A stretch of 64,000 bases of DNA from CAXQZM01 sp965229645 (lineage in GTDB: Bacteria; Pseudomonadota; Alphaproteobacteria; UBA7985): assembly GCA_965229645.1 (NCBI GenBank), contig OZ245893.1:1-64000 (forward strand), given 5' to 3'. A program made the position numbers and the translations under genes. Position 1 is the first letter of the stretch; every line of letters begins with the position of its first letter. Under the pieces are notes generated by a model, which searched no databases, had not been told where the DNA came from, and saw only the letters and a program-made list of their open reading frames with translations. This document shows, one piece after another, positions 37,267-44,328 of the stretch.

Positions 37267-37520
37267 GTGATTTTCTCCCTTGGCGCTTGACGTTCGCGCA
37301 TGAAGCGCGCCTCCAATTTGTGCAGGGCCTGCAGCGCCGATCGCAGACCCAACAACTGCGCCCAGCATCGGCGCATCTCATCCAATTCACCCTGATCCGC
37401 CGCGTGATTCCAACTCATCTTGAACTCGAGCTTCAGGCGCTGCGCTTCGCCTATGTCCTCACGAACATCGGCCAGAGCCTTCGCGCTCGATTGAAACTGC
37501 GGGCGGATGAAGCGAGCCAT
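37248..37520 (-). CDS. Unrecognised small helical phage protein
   Basis: 90 aa, all helical and charged (ALADVREDIGEAQRLKLEF), no family recognised. Its ATG overlaps the stop of the preceding coiled-coil gene. Part of the early operon. Confidence 0.5.
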   Translation of the reverse strand: MARFIRPQFQSSAKALADVREDIGEAQRLKLEFKMSWNHAADQGELDEMRRCWAQLLGLRSALQALHKLEARFMRERQAPREKITCKMFS

Positions 37521-37801
37521 CAGGCGATCGCCAAACCACCCGAGTGCGCGACGGCGGATCGCAATCGCGCTAGGTCACCCTGGTGACGACGGACTTGCTT
37601 AGTCAGACGCTGAACGCGCGCTGACGCCTTGCCAAATTTTTCCCACGCCGCCTTCGCCTTGCTCTCATCGCATTCCAAGCATGCCTCCTGAACTTCGGCG
37701 CGAACCCTGTTGAATTCGCGCCGCGCCTCCGCCAGCGCCTCTTGGGTTTCGTCAACGGCTTTTTGCTTTTGGGCCAGAGCCCTTGTAACTCTTTGAATCA
37801 T
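37520..37801 (-). CDS. Small coiled-coil phage protein
   Basis: 93 aa, almost entirely coiled coil (KAVDETQEALAEARREFNRV; ARVQRLTKQVRRHQGDLA). GAAAGGA precedes the start. It could be a structural partner of a DNA-binding protein; no family recognised. Confidence 0.55.
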   Translation of the reverse strand: MIQRVTRALAQKQKAVDETQEALAEARREFNRVRAEVQEACLECDESKAKAAWEKFGKASARVQRLTKQVRRHQGDLARLRSAVAHSGGLAIA

Positions 37802-37866
37802 ATCGTTGGTCCTTTCTTGATCGACCAGGGCCGAGGCCCTGATCCACTTTAGGTTCTCAAGTGTGC

Positions 37867-38142
37867 TTATGAGGTGACGGCGTCCGTCAACGCTTTGCTG
37901 GGCTTGAAGCTCACAACAGTTTTTGCTGGGATCTCTGCAGGTTCACCCGTTCTGGGATTGCGGCCAGATCGGGCCGCTCGTTCCCTAGTGCTCAGTTTGC
38001 CGAGGTTCGGGAGTTTGACCTCCTTGCCTTGAACCAAGGCCGCATGAACTACGGACGTTAAAGCATCTAGTGTTCGGGCCGCTTCAGGCACGCTGATGTC
38101 AGCCAAAACTGAAACGCTATCAATGAGTTCACGTTTATTCAT
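37867..38142 (-). CDS. HU/IHF-type DNA-binding protein
   Basis: 91 aa, the standard HU length. MNKRELIDSVSVLADI opens the family domain, LGKLSTRERAARSGRNPRTG is the beta-arm region, and TVVSFKPSKALTDAV the end. The start has a strong AGGAGAAGG. Mu needs host HU and IHF for transposition and regulation; a phage-borne copy may free this element from the host protein. Confidence 0.92.
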   Translation of the reverse strand: MNKRELIDSVSVLADISVPEAARTLDALTSVVHAALVQGKEVKLPNLGKLSTRERAARSGRNPRTGEPAEIPAKTVVSFKPSKALTDAVTS

Positions 38143-38186
38143 ATCCTTCTCCTATGAGTTTTGAGGTTAAAGGGATCTCGGCTCCC

Positions 38187-38714
38187 CTAGGCCGTCTCGG
38201 TCAGCTCGGTCTCCGACGGTTCGACGATAAAGTCTTCACCGTCCGATCCGATCGTCACGCCCTTGATGGCTCCCGCGATCGACCGCTCTTCGAGCATCGC
38301 GTCTTTGTTCAGCTCTTCCTTGGTCCGGACAAACCGCTGAAGGCCCGCCGCTTTCAGCGCCTGGATCACGTCGGCAACACCGCGCACGCTCACCTTCGCG
38401 GGTTTCAATCGCCAAGAGATCTTGCCCGTTGAGTATTCATGGTACTTCACCTTCCCGCCTCGCGTCAGGCGATCGCGGTTTGCCTCCGCGAATATCGCGA
38501 GGCCATCCTTCAAAATGCCGATCCGCTCGTTAATCGGCTCACACCGATCGCCGTAGTCCTTCTTAATCGCGGCCATCTGGTCGTTCATCTCCGCCTGCAG
38601 GCGGACGACCTCACGGCTCTGATCGCCGATCTCCTTGATGGCACCGCGCGCGTCATCGTCGTTCTGAGGAACGGGCAGATTGGTTGCTGCGGTCTTGGTT
38701 CTGGTTCGGGACAT
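38187..38714 (-). CDS. gam: Gam-like host-nuclease inhibitor
   Basis: 175 aa from ATG 38714; a GTG 3 nt upstream is possible. Mu Gam family: coiled-coil N-terminal half (EIGDQSREVVRLQAEMNDQM), then YHEYSTGKISWRLKPAKVSV, VIQALKAAGLQRFVR and TKEELNKDAMLEE. Gam binds DNA ends and shields them from host exonucleases during transposition. It lies downstream of MuB, as in Mu. Confidence 0.88.
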   Translation of the reverse strand: MSRTRTKTAATNLPVPQNDDDARGAIKEIGDQSREVVRLQAEMNDQMAAIKKDYGDRCEPINERIGILKDGLAIFAEANRDRLTRGGKVKYHEYSTGKISWRLKPAKVSVRGVADVIQALKAAGLQRFVRTKEELNKDAMLEERSIAGAIKGVTIGSDGEDFIVEPSETELTETA

Positions 38715-39307
38715 CACTGGTTCTCCTTTGGTTGTTGTCCATGTACTAATTCGAGAAGGTATCGACCGATGCGTGAACCGCCCAACAGCTCAATCGTGCG
38801 GTCGATGAAGAGTTGCGCGGCCACATCAGGGTCGGTGATGGGCTCAATCCGCAGGTCGGGAACTGGCGCTTGCAGGCACCAATCGCGCGGAGGATCTGGC
38901 ATCAGCACTGCTTGCTCGTTAGCCAAGATACGCTGATCAATCTCTTCGACTTCCTGCGGCATCGTGCCCTTGAGGCCGAAGCGCTCACGGATCGCGAGCA
39001 TGACGGTTGCTTCAATCTGCTTGTACTCCGCCAGATAGGGTTTGATCGGGCGCGGGACATCGACCAGGTACGCCTCGGCGGCATCGTGCAGGAGGCCCCA
39101 AAGGGCATGTTCTGGGGCAACGTGGAGCGACACGAGAACGCTGTGCTGGGCGACCGAATAAAACTTTTTGCAGTGGCCTGCGTAGCGGCACTGCTTTGAC
39201 AGCGAATAAGCGATGTCCCAGAAATTTACCTCACTCGGCCGTGGATCCATCGGCCAAAAAACCCGACCCGTGTAAGTCTGGATCCAATCACCTCGTCTAT
39301 CGGTCAC
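38714..39307 (-). CDS. HD-domain phosphohydrolase (YfbR-like)
   Basis: 197 aa from GTG 39307, with a GTGA overlap with the previous stop. HD superfamily: YSVAQHSVLVSLHVAPEHAL, then LLHDAAEAYLVDVPRPIK with the metal-binding HD. Phage relatives act as nucleotidases on deoxynucleotides. It may adjust nucleotide pools during replication, or use other nucleotides as substrates. Substrate not determinable from the sequence. Confidence 0.8.
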   Translation of the reverse strand: MTDRRGDWIQTYTGRVFWPMDPRPSEVNFWDIAYSLSKQCRYAGHCKKFYSVAQHSVLVSLHVAPEHALWGLLHDAAEAYLVDVPRPIKPYLAEYKQIEATVMLAIRERFGLKGTMPQEVEEIDQRILANEQAVLMPDPPRDWCLQAPVPDLRIEPITDPDVAAQLFIDRTIELLGGSRIGRYLLELVHGQQPKENQ

Positions 39308-39573
39308 GACAAAGCCTCCTCTTCGTCCGCCGCGTCGGCCGCTTCGATTTGCGGGGCGATCTGAGAGACCAGGTCCGCGAGACCAATGCTAAATGTCGGC
39401 CCTCTTCGGCCGTCGCCCTTGGGAACGATCTCTAAAAATCCGCCTCCGATTTGTTGCTTAACCCTCCACTCTTTGCCGCAATCAGATTTGAAGGTTGCGA
39501 TCTCTTCATAAAGGAACATCAGCTCCTTCTCGTTTCCTTGCCAGCCTGCAGGGAGATCATTGAGATCACTCAT
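39304..39573 (-). CDS. Unrecognised small phage protein
   Basis: 89 aa from ATG 39573 (MSDLNDLPAGWQGNEKELMF...), ATGA overlap with MuB. C-terminus acidic (EAADAADEEEALS). No family recognised; part of the early operon. Confidence 0.55.
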   Translation of the reverse strand: MSDLNDLPAGWQGNEKELMFLYEEIATFKSDCGKEWRVKQQIGGGFLEIVPKGDGRRGPTFSIGLADLVSQIAPQIEAADAADEEEALS

Positions 39574-40316
39574 GATGACGCCTCCACTTTCGGCCGCTGG
39601 CCCGCCATAAGCGCCCCAGCGGTATTCACCACCTCCACCGTCAGCGTGGTCAGGTTCTGCGTCTTCATCAGGCGTTCGCACGCGTCGCCCAGCTCCAGCG
39701 CCCCGCGCCAATACCCCTTGCAGACAACGCGAAATCGCGTCGCGGTCTTCTTGTTGACCGCGCCGAAACGCGGCTGGATCACATGGGCAACGATCTCTTC
39801 GTCGTTGCCGATTGGGGCAAAGGAGATGCGCTTGGCCCCGATCCGATCTGTCATCTGACGTAGATAAACCTGGATGCGCGGGTCCTTAAAACGCCGCTCC
39901 AAAATGTCGGTGCCAGATAGGATCAAACCACACCCGCCAAGATCCGAGAGTGCGCGTAATCTCTCCAAGACTTTCCAGTTGAGATGGTTCGCTTCATCCA
40001 CCAGGATCAACTTGTCTTTGCAGCGGTCCTTGATGCGCGCAAACAGCGTATCTGCCGTTCCCGTGTCATTGATGAAAATTCCGCGCTGACCCAGCCCAGC
40101 GGCGATCTCGAGCAGAAGCGATTTTGCACTAATACCTGCCCAGCATTCAATCCGCACGCCGTCGAATTTCTGCGCCAACCACTTTGTGGTGGCGGACTTA
40201 CCCGTGCCAGGTTCCCCGATAATCTGACCGATGCGCGCGTAGTCCCGCGCGTCCAACGTGGCTTGGCACACCTCGGCCGCACGCTGCGCGGTGCTTGTCA
40301 CTATGAACTTATCCAT
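39570..40316 (-). CDS. B: Transposition target-capture ATPase, MuB-like
   Basis: 248 aa from ATG 40316, the start overlapping the transposase gene by 8 nt. AAA+ ATPase: Walker A GEPGTGKS at residues 34-41, Walker B KLILVDEAN at 102-110, sensor-like LILSGTDILERRF later. MuB binds target DNA and delivers it to the MuA transpososome. It lacks the N-terminal HTH of Mu MuB, as is common in other transposable phages. Confidence 0.88.
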   Translation of the reverse strand: MDKFIVTSTAQRAAEVCQATLDARDYARIGQIIGEPGTGKSATTKWLAQKFDGVRIECWAGISAKSLLLEIAAGLGQRGIFINDTGTADTLFARIKDRCKDKLILVDEANHLNWKVLERLRALSDLGGCGLILSGTDILERRFKDPRIQVYLRQMTDRIGAKRISFAPIGNDEEIVAHVIQPRFGAVNKKTATRFRVVCKGYWRGALELGDACERLMKTQNLTTLTVEVVNTAGALMAGQRPKVEASS

Positions 40317-42636
40317 GGGCCTGAGCCTCCTCTTCTTCGTCGTCGTCCAGGAAGACGACGCCTTTGGTGAATTCACTGTCATCAACGCCCCACTGATCCA
40401 CGACCTTCAAAGGCGGCGGGGTTGCGGTGAGCTGTTCGGTAAGGCGGGCACGTTCTTCGGCTTCCAACGCCCGCATCTTGTCGATCATCTCAACGTTGAT
40501 CGTCTTGGCTACTGGCGCTTCAGGTGCGTCGGGCAGATGCTTAAGGTGCCGGGCCGTGTCCTCGACCAGCGACAGCAACGCCGCGCTCTTCCGCTTCTCC
40601 GAGATATGGCGGTTCAAGGCCGCCCGCCGCCGCGCCACTTCCTCCGCGCCGCGACCATCAAGCGGATGATAGGCCTCCTCGGGCTTGGCTAGGCAGACCA
40701 ACTCGTCGTTCTGAAACACGAAAACGTACTGCGGATCATACGCGGGCACCTTCACGGTGACCTTGGTACCGCCCAGCGGCAGCAGATCGTCGTGATAGTA
40801 AAAGATCGTGCCTTGTGATTTTCGCGGGGTGAACTGGACGCGGCCGCGATCGACTGTACGCGTCTCCGTGGTCGCAAAAGCCAATGCCATCACCTCAGGC
40901 GAATTCAACTGGGTCATGCCCCAGCCGCCTTCAATAAACTTGTTCAAGGTCTCGTTGGGCGAACGCCCATTCAACCGCCCCTGCTGCGGGCGCTTATGAT
41001 ACCATTCCAGCGCTTGCGCCGTCTGCTCCAAAAAGTCTTGCGGCGTCCCGTCGAACGGCTTGGGCGCTTTGCCCTTTTGATGCGTCTTCTTGTTCATCCG
41101 ATCGCCCGCCGTCCAGCCCTGGATGGTCGAGAAGAACACTTGTTCAAGCATCGAGAAAGCGCCTTCGATACCAGGCTTTCCCTTGGCGTTGTAGGCAATC
41201 GAGCGGATCACCGCTTCGCGCCCACCTTGCACCCGCTCCTCAATCTTGCCGTCGAGATCTGGGGAAACTTTGAACAAAGCCTCACCACCGTCATCAGTGT
41301 CACCAGCCAACTTGGTTAGCATGGTGAACCCCGAGATCATCTCATCCCATTTGTATTCCGACCCGTTGTCGAGATAGAGCAGGCGCGGCAGCCCCCATTC
41401 CTCAACCATCGCCCCAAACGACTGCGCCACATGCTCGCGGCGGATACCTTCGCCCTTCTCGCATATGACGAAGGTCATATGGATTTCGTTGGTGGCGGGA
41501 TCGAACCAGGCGATTGCCTTGGGATAAACCTCCGTGCCGTCGGCCCGCAGCATCCGAATATCGACGGGATGAACATCCCCCACCACCATGTCGCGCGGCT
41601 GCAACCCATCATAGTCGCGCCGTATTGAAGGCGCGTACTTGTCTTGAAACAGCTTGTTGTCGCGGTCCTTGATCGCGATACGGACGTACTCGCGCTCCTT
41701 CTCCACGTGCCGCCTAGGCAACCAGCACGTGCCAAACTTGGTACCCGCTTTGTGCAGGTCGCCCAAGCGACCCAGCGGCAGCCTTTCGAACGCAGGAACG
41801 TTCAGCGCTTCCGAGATCTCCAGCAGCCTGGTCGTTGACTGCTCGGAAACGATCCGATGGCCTGGCGCGCCGCCAGCCCATAAACCGCGTATATGGGCTT
41901 TGATTGTTTCCGCGGCCTTCGCATACTCATCTTCGGAGATCGCGTCTTTGAAGCACTTGTCCCAAACCGTTGTGATCGGGCACCGCCAAGTGTTCGTATC
42001 CACGCGCTTGGCTCGCATCAGCCCATTGATGCCCTGCTTTTCATAGGCCCTGATCCAATTATAGATCGTCCGCATCGTCGGTTCGATCTGCTTGCCATCG
42101 GGAAAAACCAACCGCTGCCCCAGCAACTCCTTTACCGCTTTCCCACGCTCATCGCTGCGCAGGTCTTCAAGATTAACAGCGGGCGCAATGAACCGATGGA
42201 TGACACACGCCCGATCCCGCGACCGCCTTTGTATGGGATCCGCAATGAACTTGAACCCATCGCTATCCACCATCCGCTTCTGCGCCCAAGTCGCCTTAGC
42301 GTGGATGTCTATGCCGCGCTCAAAATACCACCGCTCGCGGAGGTCGGCAGGCAGGCTGTCGACGTGGACCTGCAAGGCCTTACCGCTCGCCCCCCCGCGA
42401 CCGATCTCAACCTCCCGAACCTGGAGCTCGCACCCCCTCCAGCGGCGAGATTTAATCGCTTTCCTTGCACCTCGGCTCGCAATCCCTGCAAGGGTACTTA
42501 GGTTGTCTGCCGTCAGCCATTTCTCCAGGGTCCGCAATGGGTCCGCAACGGGGGCCGCAATAGCGATTTCGTCAGAACTTGCGGACCCATCCCAATCTAC
42601 CTGGGCAATCGCCAAATTTGTCGAATGCAAACCCAT
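40309..42636 (-). CDS. A: DDE transposase, MuA-like
   Basis: 775 aa. The N-terminal part contains DNA-binding segments (LSTLAGIASRGARKAIKSRR and the later LRSDERGKAVKELLGQR). The RNase H-like core carries D354 (VVGDVHPVD), D423 (LYLDNGSEYKW) and E491 (KPGIEGAF), the expected DDE triad with Mu-like spacing. The C-terminus is charged and helical and should contact MuB. It cuts and joins the phage ends in both lysogeny and replicative transposition. Confidence 0.93.
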   Translation of the reverse strand: MGLHSTNLAIAQVDWDGSASSDEIAIAAPVADPLRTLEKWLTADNLSTLAGIASRGARKAIKSRRWRGCELQVREVEIGRGGASGKALQVHVDSLPADLRERWYFERGIDIHAKATWAQKRMVDSDGFKFIADPIQRRSRDRACVIHRFIAPAVNLEDLRSDERGKAVKELLGQRLVFPDGKQIEPTMRTIYNWIRAYEKQGINGLMRAKRVDTNTWRCPITTVWDKCFKDAISEDEYAKAAETIKAHIRGLWAGGAPGHRIVSEQSTTRLLEISEALNVPAFERLPLGRLGDLHKAGTKFGTCWLPRRHVEKEREYVRIAIKDRDNKLFQDKYAPSIRRDYDGLQPRDMVVGDVHPVDIRMLRADGTEVYPKAIAWFDPATNEIHMTFVICEKGEGIRREHVAQSFGAMVEEWGLPRLLYLDNGSEYKWDEMISGFTMLTKLAGDTDDGGEALFKVSPDLDGKIEERVQGGREAVIRSIAYNAKGKPGIEGAFSMLEQVFFSTIQGWTAGDRMNKKTHQKGKAPKPFDGTPQDFLEQTAQALEWYHKRPQQGRLNGRSPNETLNKFIEGGWGMTQLNSPEVMALAFATTETRTVDRGRVQFTPRKSQGTIFYYHDDLLPLGGTKVTVKVPAYDPQYVFVFQNDELVCLAKPEEAYHPLDGRGAEEVARRRAALNRHISEKRKSAALLSLVEDTARHLKHLPDAPEAPVAKTINVEMIDKMRALEAEERARLTEQLTATPPPLKVVDQWGVDDSEFTKGVVFLDDDEEEEAQAHG

Positions 42637-42638
42637 GT

Positions 42639-42905
42639 TTAGGCTGCCTTCAGCCGTTCCGCCTCTGCAAGCATTCGGTGGCGATAGGATAATTCGACGA
42701 CTTCCCGACCAGCTGCATTTATCATTAAATCAAGGAGAGCCTGACCCCGCTCTCCACGACACTGACCAAAGGCCGCTTGGCGCGCTTGAGTGGGATGGAT
42801 GCCCTGCTCCTTGCACCACTCACCCATGGACGAGCCGCTAGCCCGAAAGGCTCCCACAATGACTTCGTGCAAAATTGCACCAGGCAGGATCAATTTGCTT
42901 TTCAC
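42639..42905 (-). CDS. Small early protein in the Ner position
   Basis: 88 aa, GTG start at 42905 with GGAGA upstream (42913-42917). It is the first gene of the early operon, where Mu has ner. Residues about 20-60 (GEWCKEQGIHPTQARQAAFG) could form a helix-turn-helix. A role as negative regulator of early transcription is inferred from position and this pattern. Confidence 0.62.
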   Translation of the reverse strand: MKSKLILPGAILHEVIVGAFRASGSSMGEWCKEQGIHPTQARQAAFGQCRGERGQALLDLMINAAGREVVELSYRHRMLAEAERLKAA

Positions 42906-42943
42906 TAGGTGTCTCCGTATGGACTGAATTAACTACGCTAGAC

Positions 42944-42973
42944 CATATAGCCACTAAATTTGGTGGTCGTCAA
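42944..42973 (-). promoter_or_regulatory. Early promoter (Pe-like) of the prophage
   Basis: On the minus strand TTGACG (42973-42968) is followed after 18 bp by TATATG (42949-42944), a good sigma-70 promoter reading into the Ner-position gene and transposase operon. The repressor-site palindrome lies in the spacer. Confidence 0.7.
42951..42966. promoter_or_regulatory. Candidate repressor operator
   Basis: CCACTAAATTTGGTGG, a 16-bp palindrome with one mismatched pair, sits between the -35 and -10 boxes of the early promoter and 16 bp upstream of the repressor ATG. Binding of the repressor here would shut the early promoter and could affect its own transcription. Confidence 0.65.
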
Positions 42974-42981
42974 CAAGAGAT

Positions 42982-43650
42982 ATGAAAAAAATGGAGATTT
43001 TTGACCGAATTAGGAATTTTATGGGGGAAAAGGGCCTTACTGTTGCCAGTATTTCTCGTGACACTGGTGTAAATAGGCGCACTATTGAGAACTATCTGGG
43101 GGGAGTTAGCGCCCCTGGACCTGCTTTTCTGGCTGCAATGTCCGAAAAATTTGGTGTTTCCGCTTCCTGGCTTCTGACCGGAAAAGGCCCAATGCTATTG
43201 CCACAGAATGCTCCAGGCCAACCTCAAGCTCCATCTGGGTTCTTTAAGGTTCCGATTTTGGATATTGACGCATCTGCAGGTGGGGGCGCTCGTACCGATC
43301 AGGAGCTAGTTTCTGGCTCTTACGCTTTCAGTCAAGCGTGGATAGAGCAGCGAGAGCTGGTCGCTTCTCAGCTGGCCGTCATTGGCATCAGAGGCGACAG
43401 TATGGAGCCTGAACTCAAAGACAAAGACTTGATTCTGCTTTCCCGTGACGTGCGCAACCTGGACCTGCACAGCATTTACGTCGTGCAGTACTCGGATTCT
43501 CTTTATGTGAAGCGGATTCAGCGGAGATATGGGGGCAGTATTCGTCTTATCAGTACAAACAAAATTTATGATCCGATAGAAGTTGACAATCCCGAGGAGG
43601 AAAATTTGCAAATTGTTGGCCGCGTCGTAGCCTCAATGCATGAGTGGTAG
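42982..43650 (+). CDS. Prophage repressor with S24 self-cleavage domain
   Basis: 222 aa. N-terminal helix-turn-helix (GLTVASISRDTGVNRRTIEN, residues 19-38), then a LexA/CI-type S24 peptidase domain. The likely cleavage site is Ala99-Gly100 (DASAGGG); the catalytic Ser140 is in GIRGDSMEP and Lys177 in YVKRIQR. Cleavage in the SOS response would induce the prophage. Mu's own repressor has no S24 domain; D3112-like and other relatives often use CI-like ones. It is divergent from the early operon. Confidence 0.92.
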   Translation: MKKMEIFDRIRNFMGEKGLTVASISRDTGVNRRTIENYLGGVSAPGPAFLAAMSEKFGVSASWLLTGKGPMLLPQNAPGQPQAPSGFFKVPILDIDASAGGGARTDQELVSGSYAFSQAWIEQRELVASQLAVIGIRGDSMEPELKDKDLILLSRDVRNLDLHSIYVVQYSDSLYVKRIQRRYGGSIRLISTNKIYDPIEVDNPEEENLQIVGRVVASMHEW

Positions 43651-43675
43651 GGCCGCTTTAGGATCAAAGCGGCCC
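43650..43675 (+). terminator. Hairpin after the repressor gene
   Basis: GGGCCGCTTT pairs with AAAGCGGCCC around a 6-nt loop, starting on the last base of the repressor stop codon. No T-run follows, so termination is possible but not certain. Confidence 0.5.
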
Positions 43676-43685
43676 AAAACGGCCC

Positions 43686-43800
43686 TTGAGGAAATTTACA
43701 GCGGGCACTCCCCTCAATCCAACCCTCCACCCCCCGCAAATCCCCCAAACCCACACCCCGCCCAACCTTACCCCCCCAAACCCCTCAACCACGCGTGTCA
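43686..43800. other. C-rich (G-rich on minus strand) tract at the prophage left end
   Basis: Non-coding stretch between the repressor and the phage end, with many C-runs (CCACCCCCCG, TACCCCCCCAAACCCC) and few G. The minus strand has repeated runs of 3-7 G, separated by short T/A-rich spacers, so it could form G-quadruplexes. No gene is seen in 43676-43854. Confidence 0.75.
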
Positions 43801-43854
43801 GCCCTATTGAAAAAAAACACGAGCCACTAATGAAAAAAGGGCCGATCCCCCCCA

Positions 43855-44024
43855 GTATAAGGGCCGCGACTGCGGCCCCCGTAGCGGCCCCGAGATGAGC
43901 TAAGAAAGCGCCTCGGGGTATAAGCGGAGGCCCCGTCCTGCGGTCGGGCTGAGCGAGCACAGCGAGCGAGTAGAGATCGCCACCCAAAAAAGCCGAAACG
44001 CGAAGCGTTTCTGCCGTGAGACAC
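43855..44024 (+). repeat. Dispersed hairpin element copy A, right half
   Basis: Starts GTATAAGGGCCGCGACTGCGG and continues through the common modules to GAAACGCGAAGCGTTTC and TGCCGTGAGACAC. The matching left half is at 10126-10167, on the other side of the prophage. Almost identical to copy B at 45973. Confidence 0.92.
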
Positions 44025-44026
44025 AA

Positions 44027-44098
44027 AACGGCCAAAAAAGTGTCAACTTTTTTCGCCGTTGGTATAGGGGGCGGCGGCAGGGTCACGCCGCCGCCCCC
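44027..44098. terminator. Two stem-loops downstream of the GMC gene
   Basis: AACGGCCAAAAAAGT pairs with AACTTTTTTCGCCGTT (44027-44060, one mismatch), followed by a perfect 12-bp stem GGGGGCGGCGGC / GCCGCCGCCCCC (44067-44098). They lie between the repeat element and the GMC gene end at 44329. The region 44099-44328 shows no gene and is A/C-rich. Confidence 0.5.
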
Positions 44099-44328
44099 AT
44101 TTCAGTTCAAACCTCGAGAAAATCCAAATCCCGCCGATCAGAACAGGGAAAAAACCGATTGAGCGCCCCGATTTTCCGAATAACAGGAAACTTGTCAAAA
44201 CTCCGCCTAGAATAAGGCTTTCGGGTCCGTGGACGGGCCCAAAAACCTCCAAAAAGCCGCCCAAAACCCCGAAATTTAACAAATTTCCCTGTTTCCGCTA
44301 TTTCCCCTCCCGCAAACGCCCTCGGCGA

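Larger units (their letters stand above)
10168..43854. mobile_element. Transposable prophage with Mu-like replication genes and P2-like virion genes
   Basis: 33,687-bp element bounded by TGG...CCA and inserted in a dispersed repeat whose two halves flank it. GTAT (10164-10167 and 43855-43858) appears on both sides as the likely target duplication. Mu makes 5 bp; a fifth base does not match here. Reading from the right end leftwards: S24-type repressor (opposite strand), small Ner-position gene, MuA, MuB, HD hydrolase, Gam, HU, small genes, GemA, zinc ribbon, MuF. Then a plus-strand block (portal, terminase, spanins, lysin, methylase) and a minus-strand block (scaffold, capsid, complete P2-type tail). 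Every core gene is open, so the prophage may be functional. Confidence 0.93.
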
